From: Scatomorpha sp964535405
GTDB lineage: Bacteria > Bacillota > Clostridia > Oscillospirales > Oscillospiraceae
Assembly: GCA_964535405.1 (NCBI GenBank)
Contig: CAZHUG010000004.1
Location: 1-64,000 of the forward strand
Length of the DNA stretch: 64,000 nt
Direction: 5' to 3'
Shown piece after piece: positions 17,361-27,000 of the stretch. Numbering within the stretch: position 1 is the stretch's first letter; each line of letters begins with the position of its first letter. Under the pieces are notes generated by a model. That model did not search any database, was not told the DNA's origin, and saw only the letters and a program-made list of their open reading frames with translations. The position numbers and the translations under genes were made by a program.

Positions 17361-17924
17361 ATGGTATCTGCAGGCGAGTTTAGAAATGGTGTCACCTTTG
17401 AGATGGACGGTCAGGTCATGCAAGTGGTCGAGTTCCAGCACGTTAAGCCCGGCAAGGGCGCGGCTTTTGTCCGCACCACTATCAGAAACGTCATCACCGG
17501 TGCCGTTGTAGAAACATCTTTCAACCCCACCTCAAAGTTCGAGAGCGCAACCATCGACCGCAAGAGCATGGAATACAGCTATTCCGACGACCACCTCTAC
17601 TATTTCATGGACCCGGAGAGCTATGAGCTCATCCCCATTGAAGCCAACATGCTGGGCGACAGCTTCAGGTTTATCAAAGAGAACATGGTCTGCATGATCA
17701 TGAGCTATAAGGACAAGGTTTTTGCTGTCGAGCCTCCCAACTTTGTTGAGCTCGAAGTCAGCAAAACCGATCCCGGCTTTGCCGGCAACACTGCCACCAA
17801 CACAACCAAGCCAGCTACGCTGGAGACCGGCGCGGAGGTTCGTGTGCCGCTGTTTATTAACGAGGGCGACCGCATCAAGATCGACACCCGCACCGGCGAC
17901 TACGTCGAGCGCGCTAAAGGTTAA
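17361..17924 (+). CDS. efp: Elongation factor P
   Basis: This 187-aa EF-P rescues ribosomes stalled at polyproline stretches. It has the three-domain length and opening MVSAGEFRNGVTFEMDG. The modification loop HVKPGKGAAFVR places a lysine at residue 32, the position modified in other bacteria; no modification enzyme gene is nearby. RBS CAGGAGG precedes ATG 17361. Confidence 0.96.
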   Translation: MVSAGEFRNGVTFEMDGQVMQVVEFQHVKPGKGAAFVRTTIRNVITGAVVETSFNPTSKFESATIDRKSMEYSYSDDHLYYFMDPESYELIPIEANMLGDSFRFIKENMVCMIMSYKDKVFAVEPPNFVELEVSKTDPGFAGNTATNTTKPATLETGAEVRVPLFINEGDRIKIDTRTGDYVERAKG

Positions 17925-17961
17925 ACAATATTATTTAACAACACTAAGGAGGGACCGTGTG

Positions 17962-18417
17962 ATGACAACTGCAGAGAAAGTGGCGTACCTGAAGGGTCTG
18001 ACTGATGGCTTCGGCATCGACAAGGAGTCCAAGGAAGGCAAGCTTTTGAATGTTGTAATCGACATTCTCGACGAGATCACCCACGACATCGAGGATCTGG
18101 AGGCTAACTCCTATGAACTGGGCGAGGCTATCGACCAGGTCAGCGACGATCTTGCCGATATCGAGGAGTTTTTCTTTGACGACGACGAGGATGACGAGGA
18201 CGACGATGAGTGCGGCTGCGGCTGTTGCTGCGACGACGATGAGGTTCCTGTTCTCTACGAGGTCACCTGCCCCGCATGCGAAAACACCATAACCATCGAT
18301 GAGGACGTTCTTGATCTGGGTTCTATCCAGTGCCCAAACTGCAGCGAGACGCTTGAGTTTGAAGGCATCGAGATCGAGGATGAGGACGAGGATGACGAAG
18401 ACGAGGACAAAGAGTAA
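17962..18417 (+). CDS. CD1247-type acidic zinc-ribbon protein
   Basis: This 151-aa protein has an N-terminal alpha-helical part (MTTAEKVAYLKGLTDGFGID), a very acidic run with a Cys cluster (ECGCGCCCDDD), a zinc ribbon (CPACENTITIDEDVLDLGS then CPNCSE) and a Glu/Asp tail. The layout matches clostridial CD1247-domain proteins; function is unknown. The start at 17962 follows AAGGAGGGAC. It lies 37 bp after efp and may share its transcript. Confidence 0.8.
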   Translation: MTTAEKVAYLKGLTDGFGIDKESKEGKLLNVVIDILDEITHDIEDLEANSYELGEAIDQVSDDLADIEEFFFDDDEDDEDDDECGCGCCCDDDEVPVLYEVTCPACENTITIDEDVLDLGSIQCPNCSETLEFEGIEIEDEDEDDEDEDKE

Positions 18418-18428
18418 ATATGAAGCGG

Positions 18429-18460
18429 ACGAGCCTCCCCTTTTTGGGAAGGCTCGTTTT
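18429..18460 (+). terminator. Terminator after the CD1247-type gene
   Basis: Stem ACGAGCCT..CCC with one mismatch, followed by TTTT. Confidence 0.75.
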
Positions 18461-18466
18461 TCTATA

Positions 18467-18495
18467 TTGACAAAGTCACATTCGCGGACTATACT
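18467..18495 (+). promoter_or_regulatory. Promoter of the thiT riboswitch transcript
   Basis: TTGACA (18467-18472), a 17-bp spacer, TATACT (18490-18495). Transcription would begin a few bases before the riboswitch. Confidence 0.8.
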
Positions 18496-18511
18496 TTCAT
18501 TACAACAGAAT

Positions 18512-18602
18512 ATAGGGGCGCTGGGTTTTCCCGGCTGAGATGCGGCTAATCGAGGTCGCGGACTCTTGAACCTGATGCGGGTAATGCCGACGTAGGAAGA
18601 CC
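18512..18602 (+). promoter_or_regulatory. TPP riboswitch (THI element)
   Basis: The conserved blocks of the thiamine pyrophosphate aptamer are present in order: GGGGCGCTGGGT, CCGGCTGAGATG, CTTGAACCTGATGCGGGTAA and GCCGACGTAGGAAG. It precedes the thiamine transporter gene, so high TPP should reduce its expression. Confidence 0.95.
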
Positions 18603-18639
18603 AAAAAACGCAGGCGGGCTTCTTCCGCTTGCGTTTTTT
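18603..18639 (+). terminator. Riboswitch expression platform terminator
   Basis: Stem AAAAAACGCAGGCGG with loop GCTTCTT and its complement (one G-U pair), ending in TTTTTT, directly after the aptamer and before thiT. Confidence 0.85.
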
Positions 18640-18674
18640 GCTTTCCGTCATCTATCAAAGGGAGGAAAGAAAAA

Positions 18675-19232
18675 ATGAAAAACCAACAACTACGCACAAT
18701 GTGCGAGGGTGCAATTTTCCTTGCGCTCGCCCTTGTTCTCAACATGCTCACGCTATTCAGGCTGCCAAACGGAGGTTCTGTAGACCTGGCTATGCTCCCC
18801 ATTTTCCTGTTTGCGCTCCGCTGGGGTCTCGGCTGGGGCCTGCTCGAGGGTTTTCTGTTTGGGCTTCTGCAGCTGCTTATTGACGGCGCCGTTGCCTGGG
18901 GCTGGCAGAGCCTCCTGCTCGACTATATCGTCGCCTTCACTCCGCTTGGCGTGGCGGGGCTGTTCCGCGGCAGGGGGAAGGGCATTTTTGCAGGCATTGG
19001 CCTGGCCTGCTTTCTGCGGTTCATTGTCCACTATATAAGCGGCGTGACCATCTACGCAATAAACGCGCCCCAGGAGCTCTTCGGCATGCTTCTCACGAAC
19101 CCCTGGACCTTCTCGCTGGTCTATAACGGCAGCTATATGCTCATCGACACCGCACTGTGCCTCCTGCTCTTTGCATTTATGTATAGGCCGCTGGACAAGT
19201 ACGTTCAGGCAAGGGATATTATCCGCGCCTGA
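18675..19232 (+). CDS. thiT: Thiamine ECF transporter S component
   Basis: This 185-aa membrane protein has about six hydrophobic segments. It shows the ThiT substrate-site features NGGSVDLAMLPIFLFALRWG and later WQSLLLDYIVAF and RFIVHYISG. It binds thiamine and couples to the energising EcfT/A module encoded elsewhere. Control by the upstream TPP riboswitch confirms the substrate. RBS GGGAGGAAAG precedes the ATG. Confidence 0.95.
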   Translation: MKNQQLRTMCEGAIFLALALVLNMLTLFRLPNGGSVDLAMLPIFLFALRWGLGWGLLEGFLFGLLQLLIDGAVAWGWQSLLLDYIVAFTPLGVAGLFRGRGKGIFAGIGLACFLRFIVHYISGVTIYAINAPQELFGMLLTNPWTFSLVYNGSYMLIDTALCLLLFAFMYRPLDKYVQARDIIRA

Positions 19233-19255
19233 CCGCTTGGAAGGCCTATAAAAAG

Positions 19256-19292
19256 AGACAGGCCCCGCCATATGGCGGGGCCTGTCTTTTTT
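19256..19292. terminator. Bidirectional terminator between thiT and rpsR
   Basis: A perfect 14-bp stem (AGACAGGCCCCGCC, loop ATAT) with A and T runs on both sides serves the two convergent transcripts. Confidence 0.88.
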
Positions 19293-19299
19293 ATAAGCC

Positions 19300-19539
19300 T
19301 TAGTCAGTGACGTAGGGCAGAAGAGCGATCTGACGTGAACGCTTGATAGCTTCAGTCAGTTCGCGCTGATGCATAGCGCAGGTGCCGGTAGTACGGCGCG
19401 GAAGGATCTTGCTGCGGTCGGAAACGAATTTCCTGAGCTTCGCGGTATCCTTGTAGTCTATGTTAGCACTCTTGTCCACGCAGAACTGGCATACCTTTTT
19501 GCGCTTGCGATTTTTAGGTCCTCTGTTATCGTAAGCCAA
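19300..19539 (-). CDS. rpsR: Ribosomal protein S18
   Basis: This 79-aa S18 is the cysteine-containing form (CQFCVDK and TGTCAMHQREL), consistent with a bound zinc ion. It ends the rpsF-ssb-rpsR operon, 13 bp downstream of ssb. Confidence 0.96.
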   Translation of the reverse strand: MAYDNRGPKNRKRKKVCQFCVDKSANIDYKDTAKLRKFVSDRSKILPRRTTGTCAMHQRELTEAIKRSRQIALLPYVTD

Positions 19540-19552
19540 AAGTCATACCTCC

Positions 19553-20026
19553 TTAAAATGGCAGCTCGCCGTCGCCGTCATCCAGCTCTGCAAAGGAGGA
19601 GGAACGTCCCTGAGGGGCGTTATAGCTGCTATCACTGTTGTTATAGCTGCTGTTTTCCTGTCTGCTGTAGCTGTCGCGGGACTCGCTGCGTGTATCGCCG
19701 CCATCGCGGCGTTTGGATTCACCGAAATAGATGTTTTCTGCGACAACCTCGGCGCTGCGGCGTTTGCCGCCTTCGCGATCGGTCCAGTCGCGGATCTGAA
19801 GGCGGCCTGAAACTACTGCCATGCTGCCTTTAGAAAAATACTTGGAGACGAACTCTCCGGTCTGCCTCCAGGCGACTACGTCGATGAAGTCTGTCTGCTT
19901 CTCCTCGCCTCGGCCGTAATCACGGTCAACTGCGAGTGTGAATGACGCAACCGGCGTCTGTGATTGGGTGAAGCGCAACTCGGGATCCCGAGTCAGGCGA
20001 CCCATGATAACGATGTGGTTAAGCAT
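19553..20026 (-). CDS. ssb: Single-stranded DNA-binding protein
   Basis: This 157-aa SSB has an N-terminal OB fold (MLNHIVIMGRLTRDPELR, then IDVVAWRQTGEFVSKYFSKG), a flexible Asn/Ser/Arg-rich linker and the acidic partner-recruiting tip ELDDGDGELPF. It serves replication and repair. It sits between rpsF and rpsR as in most Firmicutes. Confidence 0.96.
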   Translation of the reverse strand: MLNHIVIMGRLTRDPELRFTQSQTPVASFTLAVDRDYGRGEEKQTDFIDVVAWRQTGEFVSKYFSKGSMAVVSGRLQIRDWTDREGGKRRSAEVVAENIYFGESKRRDGGDTRSESRDSYSRQENSSYNNSDSSYNAPQGRSSSFAELDDGDGELPF

Positions 20027-20040
20027 TACTTTAGCCCTCC

Positions 20041-20337
20041 TTATTCAGGACGGCGGGTGATAAGGCTACGCATCACGCCGTCGGTTATGCCAAGGACACG
20101 GTCCAACTCTGCGGGGAACTCGGGTCCGCTTGTGAACTTGACGAGAACATAGTAGCCGTCAGACATGTCGTCGATTTCGTAAGCCAGTTTGCGCTTACCA
20201 ATCTCCTCCATCTCGTCTAGCGTGCCATGAAGCTCGACAAGCGCTTTGAATTTCTCTACGAGCGCGGCGGTCTCATCCTCCGTAATCGTTGCGTTGATAA
20301 TGTACATCAATTCGTACTTTTCGCTTGTTTTTGCCAT
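20041..20337 (-). CDS. rpsF: Ribosomal protein S6
   Basis: This 98-aa protein starts at ATG 20335-20337 behind GGAGGTGCACAA (MAKTSEKYELMYIINATITED). The in-frame extension to 20400 runs through leader hairpins and exceeds the usual length of about 95 residues, so it is rejected. S6 pairs with S18, and the S6:S18 complex can feed back on this mRNA. Confidence 0.95.
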   Translation of the reverse strand: MAKTSEKYELMYIINATITEDETAALVEKFKALVELHGTLDEMEEIGKRKLAYEIDDMSDGYYVLVKFTSGPEFPAELDRVLGITDGVMRSLITRRPE

Positions 20338-20344
20338 TTGTGCA

Positions 20345-20412
20345 CCTCCTTCCGGACTAATGGCCCGCGCTAAAGCGGGCAAGGATAAAGGCTCGCCCAT
20401 TCGGACGAGCCT
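20345..20412 (-). promoter_or_regulatory. rpsF leader with two hairpins
   Basis: Between promoter and rpsF are a 9-bp stem AAAGGCTCG/CGAGCCTTT (20385-20412) and a second stem GCCCGC/GCGGGC near 20361-20378. The place matches known S6:S18-binding autoregulatory leaders; identity is inferred from position. Confidence 0.45.
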
Positions 20413-20416
20413 TTAG

Positions 20417-20444
20417 ATTATACAGGAATCTCAGTAAATGTCAA
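20417..20444 (-). promoter_or_regulatory. Promoter of rpsF-ssb-rpsR
   Basis: On the minus strand a perfect TTGACA (20439-20444) and perfect TATAAT (20417-20422) are separated by 16 bp. Confidence 0.85.
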
Positions 20445-20745
20445 GGTTTTTGCCGATTAATACTTGGGTTTTTGACTGATTATACGCTGAAATTCATGCT
20501 TGTGTCGCCCTGAACATCTGTGCCGCGCATAAAAAACAGCTGCTTAAGTATACGGCACAAATTCCCATAATATAAGCGCGAGTTCACGTTTCGTTCATTT
20601 ATCCAAAATTATGCCATAATCGCCTGAAAGCATTGATACGGCTAGATTTCCCATCAGATAGATAAATTTTTATTTAATTTAGCTCTAACGTTACTTTAAT
20701 TTTCTTCGCGTACAATAAACACATAAAGCGAAAGGAGACACAAAC
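20445..20745. other. Intergenic region upstream of the PepSY-like gene
   Basis: AT-rich, no coding signal. One inverted repeat TGTGCCG/CGGCACA spans 20519-20559. No convincing -35/-10 pair for the following gene was found. Confidence 0.4.
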
Positions 20746-20973
20746 ATGATGAATAATACGATTATTAATATAAGCCCCGCCGAAGCCCGCAGAATAGCTC
20801 TTAAGGAGGCCGGCACAAAAAGCGGACAGTTCGTCTATCAGAAGCTTCTCAACGAGCCCGGAAAAGCCACATATCAGCTGGACTTTGTCACTGATTTCAT
20901 GAGCTACACCTGCTACGTGAACGCCGATTGCGGCGAGGTTGTCGGTTTCGACTACATGCCGACCGTAGCCTAA
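20746..20973 (+). CDS. Small PepSY-like protein
   Basis: This 75-aa protein (SPAEARRIALKEAG, then YQLDFVTDFMSYTCYVNADCGEVVGFDYM) has the single alpha-beta unit of a PepSY domain, without a signal peptide. PepSY units are commonly inhibitory or sensing modules; here the role is unknown. RBS AAAGGAGA precedes two adjacent ATG codons. It is followed by a terminator and stands alone. Confidence 0.65.
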   Translation: MMNNTIINISPAEARRIALKEAGTKSGQFVYQKLLNEPGKATYQLDFVTDFMSYTCYVNADCGEVVGFDYMPTVA

Positions 20974-21044
20974 AACTTGCGCAGCTCTCTTTGAAATATA
21001 CCCCTTCCTCCAACGTTTCAGGCCACACCCCCCGGTCTGAAAAA

Positions 21045-21092
21045 ACGGCCTCACACATTTTTGTAGGATGTGTGGGGTCGTCTTTATTTTTT
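21045..21092 (+). terminator. Terminator after the PepSY-like gene
   Basis: A 13-bp stem with two G-U pairs (ACGGCCTCACACA to TGTGTGGGGTCGT) is followed by CTTTATTTTTTC. Confidence 0.75.
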
Positions 21093-21132
21093 CGTGAAGT
21101 CGCGGCGACGGGCGACTCTGAGAACATTGCAT

Positions 21133-21166
21133 AAAAAGAGCGACGGTTTAAACCGTCGCTCTTTTT
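21133..21166. terminator. Terminator at the end of the pro-pyc-hemZ operon
   Basis: A fully palindromic hairpin, AAAAAGAGCGACGGTTT and its complement, gives T runs on either strand. It ends the minus-strand operon seven bases after the NifX-like stop codon. Confidence 0.85.
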
Positions 21167-21172
21167 CAGGCT

Positions 21173-21604
21173 TCAGCCGCTGCAGCCGCAGCCGTGGCTC
21201 TCACCGTCGTGCCCGCCGCAGCCGCACTCATGTCCATTTTCATGGTCGCCGCAGGAGTGTTCACCGTCGTGGTGATCACAGTTAGGCTCAGGATTATAGC
21301 TCAGGATGCCTCTCGTCAATGCCTCAACGGCAAAATCCGCAAGACCGGTAATTCCGCCGAATACTCTTATGCCGGTCATGTTAAGGGCGTTCACGGCACC
21401 GGCACCAATGCCGCCGCAAATGAGAGTATCCACGCCGCGCTCGATCAGAAATACCGACAGCGCCTCATGTCCGGCGCCATCCACGGGGACTATCTCCGAG
21501 GAAACAACCTCGCCATCGGCTACCTCGTATATTTTGAAGTTCTCGGTATGACCGAAGTGCTGGAATATCATCTCGTCCGAGTCGTAGCACACTGCAATTT
21601 TCAT
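21173..21604 (-). CDS. NifX/NifB-like (dinitrogenase Fe-Mo cofactor family) protein with His/Cys metal-binding tail
   Basis: The 143-aa protein has the single alpha/beta domain of the NifX/NafY family (KIAVCYDSDEMIFQHFGHTENF, then GVDTLICGGIGAGAVNAL). It then has a tail of about 40 residues made almost entirely of His, Cys, Gly, Asp and Glu (for example GHECGCGGHDGESHGCGCSG). No nif genes are nearby, so it is probably a general metal or Fe-S carrier. It is the last gene of the minus operon. Confidence 0.82.
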   Translation of the reverse strand: MKIAVCYDSDEMIFQHFGHTENFKIYEVADGEVVSSEIVPVDGAGHEALSVFLIERGVDTLICGGIGAGAVNALNMTGIRVFGGITGLADFAVEALTRGILSYNPEPNCDHHDGEHSCGDHENGHECGCGGHDGESHGCGCSG

Positions 21605-21674
21605 ATTGGCCTCCTTATATTGTTACTTGCACAACAGTTTAATACAATTTATGCCCCCGCGTCAAGTGGATTAA

Positions 21675-22610
21675 TCACTGCTCGTATATGCCGCCGCCGA
21701 TAAACTCGCGAACAAGCGAATCCGGCGCGACAAGCGAGTTATCTATATGCCCGAAAAGCTGGATAGCAGGCAGGACGCTCTTGAGCTCATCATAGCGCTC
21801 GATACCCTCCGGAATGGAGGAGAAAAGCTCGGTTGCTATGCTGTTCATGACCGGCAGCTCATAAGGCAGGGCAGTGTCAAGGCGCAGATTCGCTCTGTCC
21901 TTAAACGGCGAAATGTAGAGCTTTTCACCGCGTCGGACGTTTGCCCACATCGCCAGGGTCATTGCCGGGTCATAGGCACGGAAAAGATGATCGCGCACGG
22001 TCCTGCGCACAAGACGCATCCAGGTGCCCTTGAATGCCAGGCTGCCCTCAAACTCAATGTTTGAGCGCGCCGAGATATAGAGCTTGAACGCCTCCGTATG
22101 GGCGCTTGTGATCTCGTCATTGAGCGCATGGATGCCCTCGAAGATCGCAATCTCGTCCTTTCTGAGCTTCAGGGACTTGGATGGCTCCAGCACGCGCATC
22201 TGGCGGGCAAATTCGTATTTGGGAACCAAAATGCGCTCGCCACGGCTCAGCTTGCTGAAATGCTCGTTCATGAGCTCCATGTCCATGCAAAGAGGACTTT
22301 CAAAATCCAGCTCACCACTTCTGGTGCGCGGCGCAGTTTCCGGATCAACTGTGCGGAAATAGTTATCCATGCTTATCGTATAGGTGCGAATGCCCCGACG
22401 CCCAAGCTCCTCCTCGATCTTCTGCGCAGTCGTGGTCTTTCCGCTGCCTGAGGGGCCGGACAGCAGGACAATGGGGCTTCTCTTCATATTTTCACTTATC
22501 ATGTCCCCGGCGGTTGACACCTTCTTCGCATACTGAGCATCACACTCAGCCAAAAAACCCTTCGGGTCAGCCACTGTTTTAAAATTAATCTCCTTGAGAT
22601 CAAATGCCAT
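21675..22610 (-). CDS. Uridine kinase-like nucleoside kinase
   Basis: This 311-aa kinase has a P-loop GPSGSGKTTTAQKI near residue 52, the SMDNYF motif with substrate-binding Asp/Tyr, DFESPLCMDMEL, and the lid-like R-rich segment WMRLVRRTVRDHLFRA. It phosphorylates a nucleoside such as uridine. The family is the long clostridial form with an extra N-terminal segment. It overlaps the hemZ stop by 11 bp. Confidence 0.85.
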   Translation of the reverse strand: MAFDLKEINFKTVADPKGFLAECDAQYAKKVSTAGDMISENMKRSPIVLLSGPSGSGKTTTAQKIEEELGRRGIRTYTISMDNYFRTVDPETAPRTRSGELDFESPLCMDMELMNEHFSKLSRGERILVPKYEFARQMRVLEPSKSLKLRKDEIAIFEGIHALNDEITSAHTEAFKLYISARSNIEFEGSLAFKGTWMRLVRRTVRDHLFRAYDPAMTLAMWANVRRGEKLYISPFKDRANLRLDTALPYELPVMNSIATELFSSIPEGIERYDELKSVLPAIQLFGHIDNSLVAPDSLVREFIGGGIYEQ

Positions 22611-24063
22611 AGAATTCCTCTATCCTTTCCTTGCCGGCGCAGATCGAGCTTATGCCGCTTATGTATTCATGCGGGTATTTGGGGGCGTAGAACTTCTCCA
22701 TGCGCCCGGGCGCCACCAGCTTTGTAGAGCCACCTGCACCCATCGAGATTATGCCGCAGAGCTGCTCCATTATGCAGATATTATAAATATTGTCATAGCC
22801 GGGCTTCGTCCAGCCCACATTCTCAAAGCCGCCGGACATAAACTTCTGTCTGTAGAGATAATATGGCTCGTACCCGCCGGACGGCAGCCGGGTCATCGCC
22901 TCGTCGAGCATATTGTCCACCGCCCCCGCCGGGCAAAGCTCCCCGCCGCCGATTAAAAGGCGTGAGCCCTTCTTCAAAGACAGGGTGTGCACGGTTATAT
23001 TCTCCGGCTCGAGCGCAAGAACCGCGTCGAGCGTTTTTGAAAAGCCCTCCGTCGAATCTCCCGTGAGACCCGCAATCAAATCCATATTGACGGCAAGACC
23101 CGGAACTGCCCGCACGAGACACAGCGCGTCTATTACATCCTGCGCAGTATGTCTGCGTCCTATGCCCTCGAGCACGGCGTCGCTCATTGTCTGGGGGTTC
23201 ACGCTCACTCTGTTCACGCCGTGTGAGCGCAGAACGCGGAGCTTTTCCTCACTTATCGTATCCGGTCTTCCGGCCTCAACAGTATACTCTCGCAGCGCCG
23301 AAAGGTCAAAGCGCTCAGCAAGGCGTGAGCAGAGCGTATTAAGCAGCTCCGCCGAGAGGGTCGTCGGTGTGCCGCCGCCCATATATATTGCGACAGGGCG
23401 CAGACCGGCACGACGCACAGCCTGCGCCGTCGCGTCAATGTCCAGCAGCAGCGCTTCCATAAACGGAGCTATGAGCTTCATCGATTTTTCCACAGACTGA
23501 CTCACAAAGCTGCAATAATCGCAGCGCGTCGGGCAAAACGGTATGCCGATATAAAGGCACACGTCACGCGGCCCCAGGCTCCCCGCCGTGCGCTCGGAGG
23601 CGAGCGCCGCAGAAAGGCAGAGCCCGCTCCTCGCGTCCGAGACAAAATATTCGCGCTTAAATTTTCCCTTTGCCGCAAGCGGCGACATGCCCTCGCGCAG
23701 GTACGCGCTCATGAGCTTTGCCGGTCGGACACCCGTGAGAAAGCCCCACTCCGGCTTTCTCACGCCGGAGGCCAGGGCCGCGCGGTAGAAGGCAAGCTTC
23801 ACAATCCGGCTCAAATAATGCGCCTTGCTGTCAGCATCGCTCATGCGCGAACTGAGCACTGCCGCGCGACCGCGGAATGTTCCTCCGGCTGTGACAAGCA
23901 GGCAGGTACAGGTCGTCATCTTCTCGCCGTGCGTCACGCGCAGCTCGCAGCGCTCGCCCTCGGGCTCCCCCTCGGGGTATTCGGGACGCTCAGTGGGAAA
24001 GAGCGTCATCATAGTCTGCTCAACGGCATAGCGCTTGTTATGACCGCTTAGATACAGTCTCAT
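22600..24063 (-). CDS. hemZ: HemZ-type radical SAM coproporphyrinogen dehydrogenase
   Basis: This 487-aa radical SAM protein has the cluster motif FCPTRCDYCSF (Cys 177, 181, 184) and YMGGGTPT downstream. The N-terminal domain of about 170 residues before the barrel is the HemZ form rather than HemN/HemW. Biochemical activity of HemZ is less certain than its name. The start overlaps the pyc stop by four bases (ATGA). Confidence 0.88.
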   Translation of the reverse strand: MRLYLSGHNKRYAVEQTMMTLFPTERPEYPEGEPEGERCELRVTHGEKMTTCTCLLVTAGGTFRGRAAVLSSRMSDADSKAHYLSRIVKLAFYRAALASGVRKPEWGFLTGVRPAKLMSAYLREGMSPLAAKGKFKREYFVSDARSGLCLSAALASERTAGSLGPRDVCLYIGIPFCPTRCDYCSFVSQSVEKSMKLIAPFMEALLLDIDATAQAVRRAGLRPVAIYMGGGTPTTLSAELLNTLCSRLAERFDLSALREYTVEAGRPDTISEEKLRVLRSHGVNRVSVNPQTMSDAVLEGIGRRHTAQDVIDALCLVRAVPGLAVNMDLIAGLTGDSTEGFSKTLDAVLALEPENITVHTLSLKKGSRLLIGGGELCPAGAVDNMLDEAMTRLPSGGYEPYYLYRQKFMSGGFENVGWTKPGYDNIYNICIMEQLCGIISMGAGGSTKLVAPGRMEKFYAPKYPHEYISGISSICAGKERIEEFYGI

Positions 24064-27000
24064 TTCATGGTCATCAGCAGCTCGCCTGCTTTAACGGTGC
24101 TGCCGGCTTCGACAAGCACCTCGCCCACCACGCCGTCCATGCGTGCGACCACCGATGTCTCCATCTTCATGGCCTCAATAATGGCAACAACCTGATTCAC
24201 GGTCACTGTATCGCCGGGCTTCACAGAAACCTTGGACACCATGCCCGGTATGGACGCGCCGATCTGACCCTTATCCTCGGGATCAGCCATGGTGATCCTT
24301 CTGGAGGTATCCGGGGCTTTGGGGTCGGGCACCGCAACCTCGCGGCGCATGCCGTTCAGCTCAAACTGCACGGTTCTCGTGCCGTCCTCGTTCAAATCGC
24401 CCAGACCAAGATATTTTATGACCAGCGTCTTGCCTTCTTCAATGTTTATCTGGGTGGTCTCGCCCTCTGCCATGCCGTCAAAGAACACGTGGCTGCCCAT
24501 GCGGGCGATATAACCGTACTCCTTGCGGTGGGTAAAGAAGTCCTGAAGTACCTTTGGATACATGGCGTATGAAATCAGGCTGCGCTTCGAGGGATCGGGT
24601 GAGTATACCTCCACCTCTGTGCGCACTGCGTCCCAATCCACCGGCGGCAGCAGATCGCCCGGACGGCAGCTTATCGGCTCCTCGCCCTTGAGCACCACGC
24701 GCTGCAAATCAATCGGGAAGCCGCTCGGCGGCTGACCCATCATGCCCTTGAAGTAGGATACAACGGAGTCCGGGAAGGCGAGTGACTCGCCGCGAGCCAC
24801 TATGTTATCGGCATTGAGGTTATTCTGAACCATGAATATCGCCAGATCGCCCACCATCTTGGAGGACGGAGTGACTTTTATGATATCGCCCAGCATTTCG
24901 TTGACCGTGCGGTACATCTCCTTGACCTCGTCAAAGCGATGCCCAAGCCCCAGTGCATTTACCTGCGGCTGGAGGTTTGTGTACTGTCCGCCGGGTATCT
25001 CGAAGCGGTAAATTTCCGTCATGGGCGTTGTCATGCCCTGATCGAAGCTGACATAGCGCTCGCGCACGTCCGTCCAGTAGTCGGAGAGGAGCTGAAGCTG
25101 ATCTGAACTGAAGCCCGTGTCGCGCTCGGTGCCGCGCATCGCCTCGACAAGCGAGTTCATGCTCGGCTGACTCGTAAGACTTGACAGGGGTCCAATGGCG
25201 CAGTCAACTATATCAACGCCCGCCTCGGCAGCCAGAAGATAGCTGGCGATCTGGTTATCGGTGGTGTTATGGGTGTGCAGGTGGATGGGGACACCGATTT
25301 CGTTCTTCAAGGCGGTGATCAGCGCCTTTGCGCCGTAGGGCTTCAGCAGACCGGACATGTCCTTGACGCAGATGGTGTGTGCGCCGCGCCGCGCCAGCTC
25401 CTTTGCAAAGTCCACGTAGTACTTCAGCGTGTATTTATCGCGCTTCGGATCCAAAATATCGCCCGTATAGCAGACAGTGGCCTCCAAAAGCTTGTTTGTG
25501 CGCAAAACGGCCTCCATCGCGGGTTCCATGCCCGGTATCCAGTTCAGGGAATCGAACACGCGGAACACGTCTATGCCTGCATTGGCGGCTTCCTCCACGA
25601 AATCTGAAACCAGATTGTCGGGGTAGTTTGAATAGCCGACGAGGTTTGAGCCGCGCAGGAGCATCTGGAAGGGAATGTTCGGGATCTCTTTCCTGAGCAG
25701 ATCAATTCTCTCCCAGGGCGACTCAAACAGGAAGCGATAGGCAGTGTCAAAGGTCGCACCGCCCCACATCTCCAGCGAGAAGCAGTCGGCCAAAAAGTCT
25801 GCGGTACCGGCGGCGCCCTTGACCATGTCGCGTGTGCGCATTCGGGTTGAGAGCAGTGACTGGTGCGCATCGCGCATGGTTGTGTCGGTCACGAGCAGTT
25901 TTTTCTGATCCATGACCCACTTTGAGACCGCTTCCGGCCCCTTGGTGTCAAGTATATGCTTGAGACCCATTTTGCCTGTTATCTCGCGAGTCGGCTTGGG
26001 GTAGCGCGGGGTTGAGTACTCGCGATGATGGTTGTCGGGCTTTGCCACCTGAATGCCCGCAATATACTTCAACACGCGCGTGGCTCTGTCGCGGCTCTCC
26101 TCGATGTCGAAAAGCTCCTCCGTCTCGTCGATAAACTTGGTGTGACATTCGCCCGACATGAAGGTCGGGTGGTTCAGGATATTGGTGACGAAGGAAATGT
26201 TCGTCTTGACGCCGCGGACATGCTCCTCGTTGATGGCTCTGCGCGCCTTGCGGCAGACCGCCTCGAAGGTGCGGTCCCAGCTCGTCACCTTGACGAGCAG
26301 GCTGTCGTAATAGGGGCTTATCTCCGCACCCGCTGCCGCGTTACCGCCGTCCAGACGCACGCCGAAGCCGCCGCCTGAGCGGTAGGCGCTTATCCTGCCG
26401 TTGTCGGGGGCAAAATTATTCTTCGGATCTTCGGTCGTGACACGGCACTGGATTGAATAGCCGTCCATTTTGAGATCCGACTGCTCCGCAAGACCGATCT
26501 CCGGGTGGGAAAGCGGTACTCCCGCGGCTATGAGTATCTGCGCGCGAACAAGGTCAATGCCCGTGACCATCTCCGTCACGGTATGCTCAACCTGTATGCG
26601 CGGGTTCATCTCGATAAAATAGTGCTTGCCGTTCTTGTCGACAAGAAACTCGACCGTGCCGGCGTTCACGTACCCGACCGCCTTGGCGATCTTCACCGCG
26701 TCGGCACACAGGCGCTCGCGAATCTCGGGCGCGACGCTCCACGCCGGCGCAAACTCCACGACCTTCTGATAGCGGCGCTGGAGCGAGCAGTCGCGCTCGC
26801 CCAGATGCCGGACGCAGCCGTGCTCGTCAGCGAGTATCTGAACCTCTATATGCTTCGGCTCGACAAGATACTTCTCGATGAAAATCGTGTCGTCACCAAA
26901 GGCCTTGCGGGCCTCGTTTTTCACAAGCTCAAACGACGGGGCAATATCCTCCGGCTTTTCGCACAGGCGCATACCGCGCCCGCCGCCACCGGCGGCGGCC

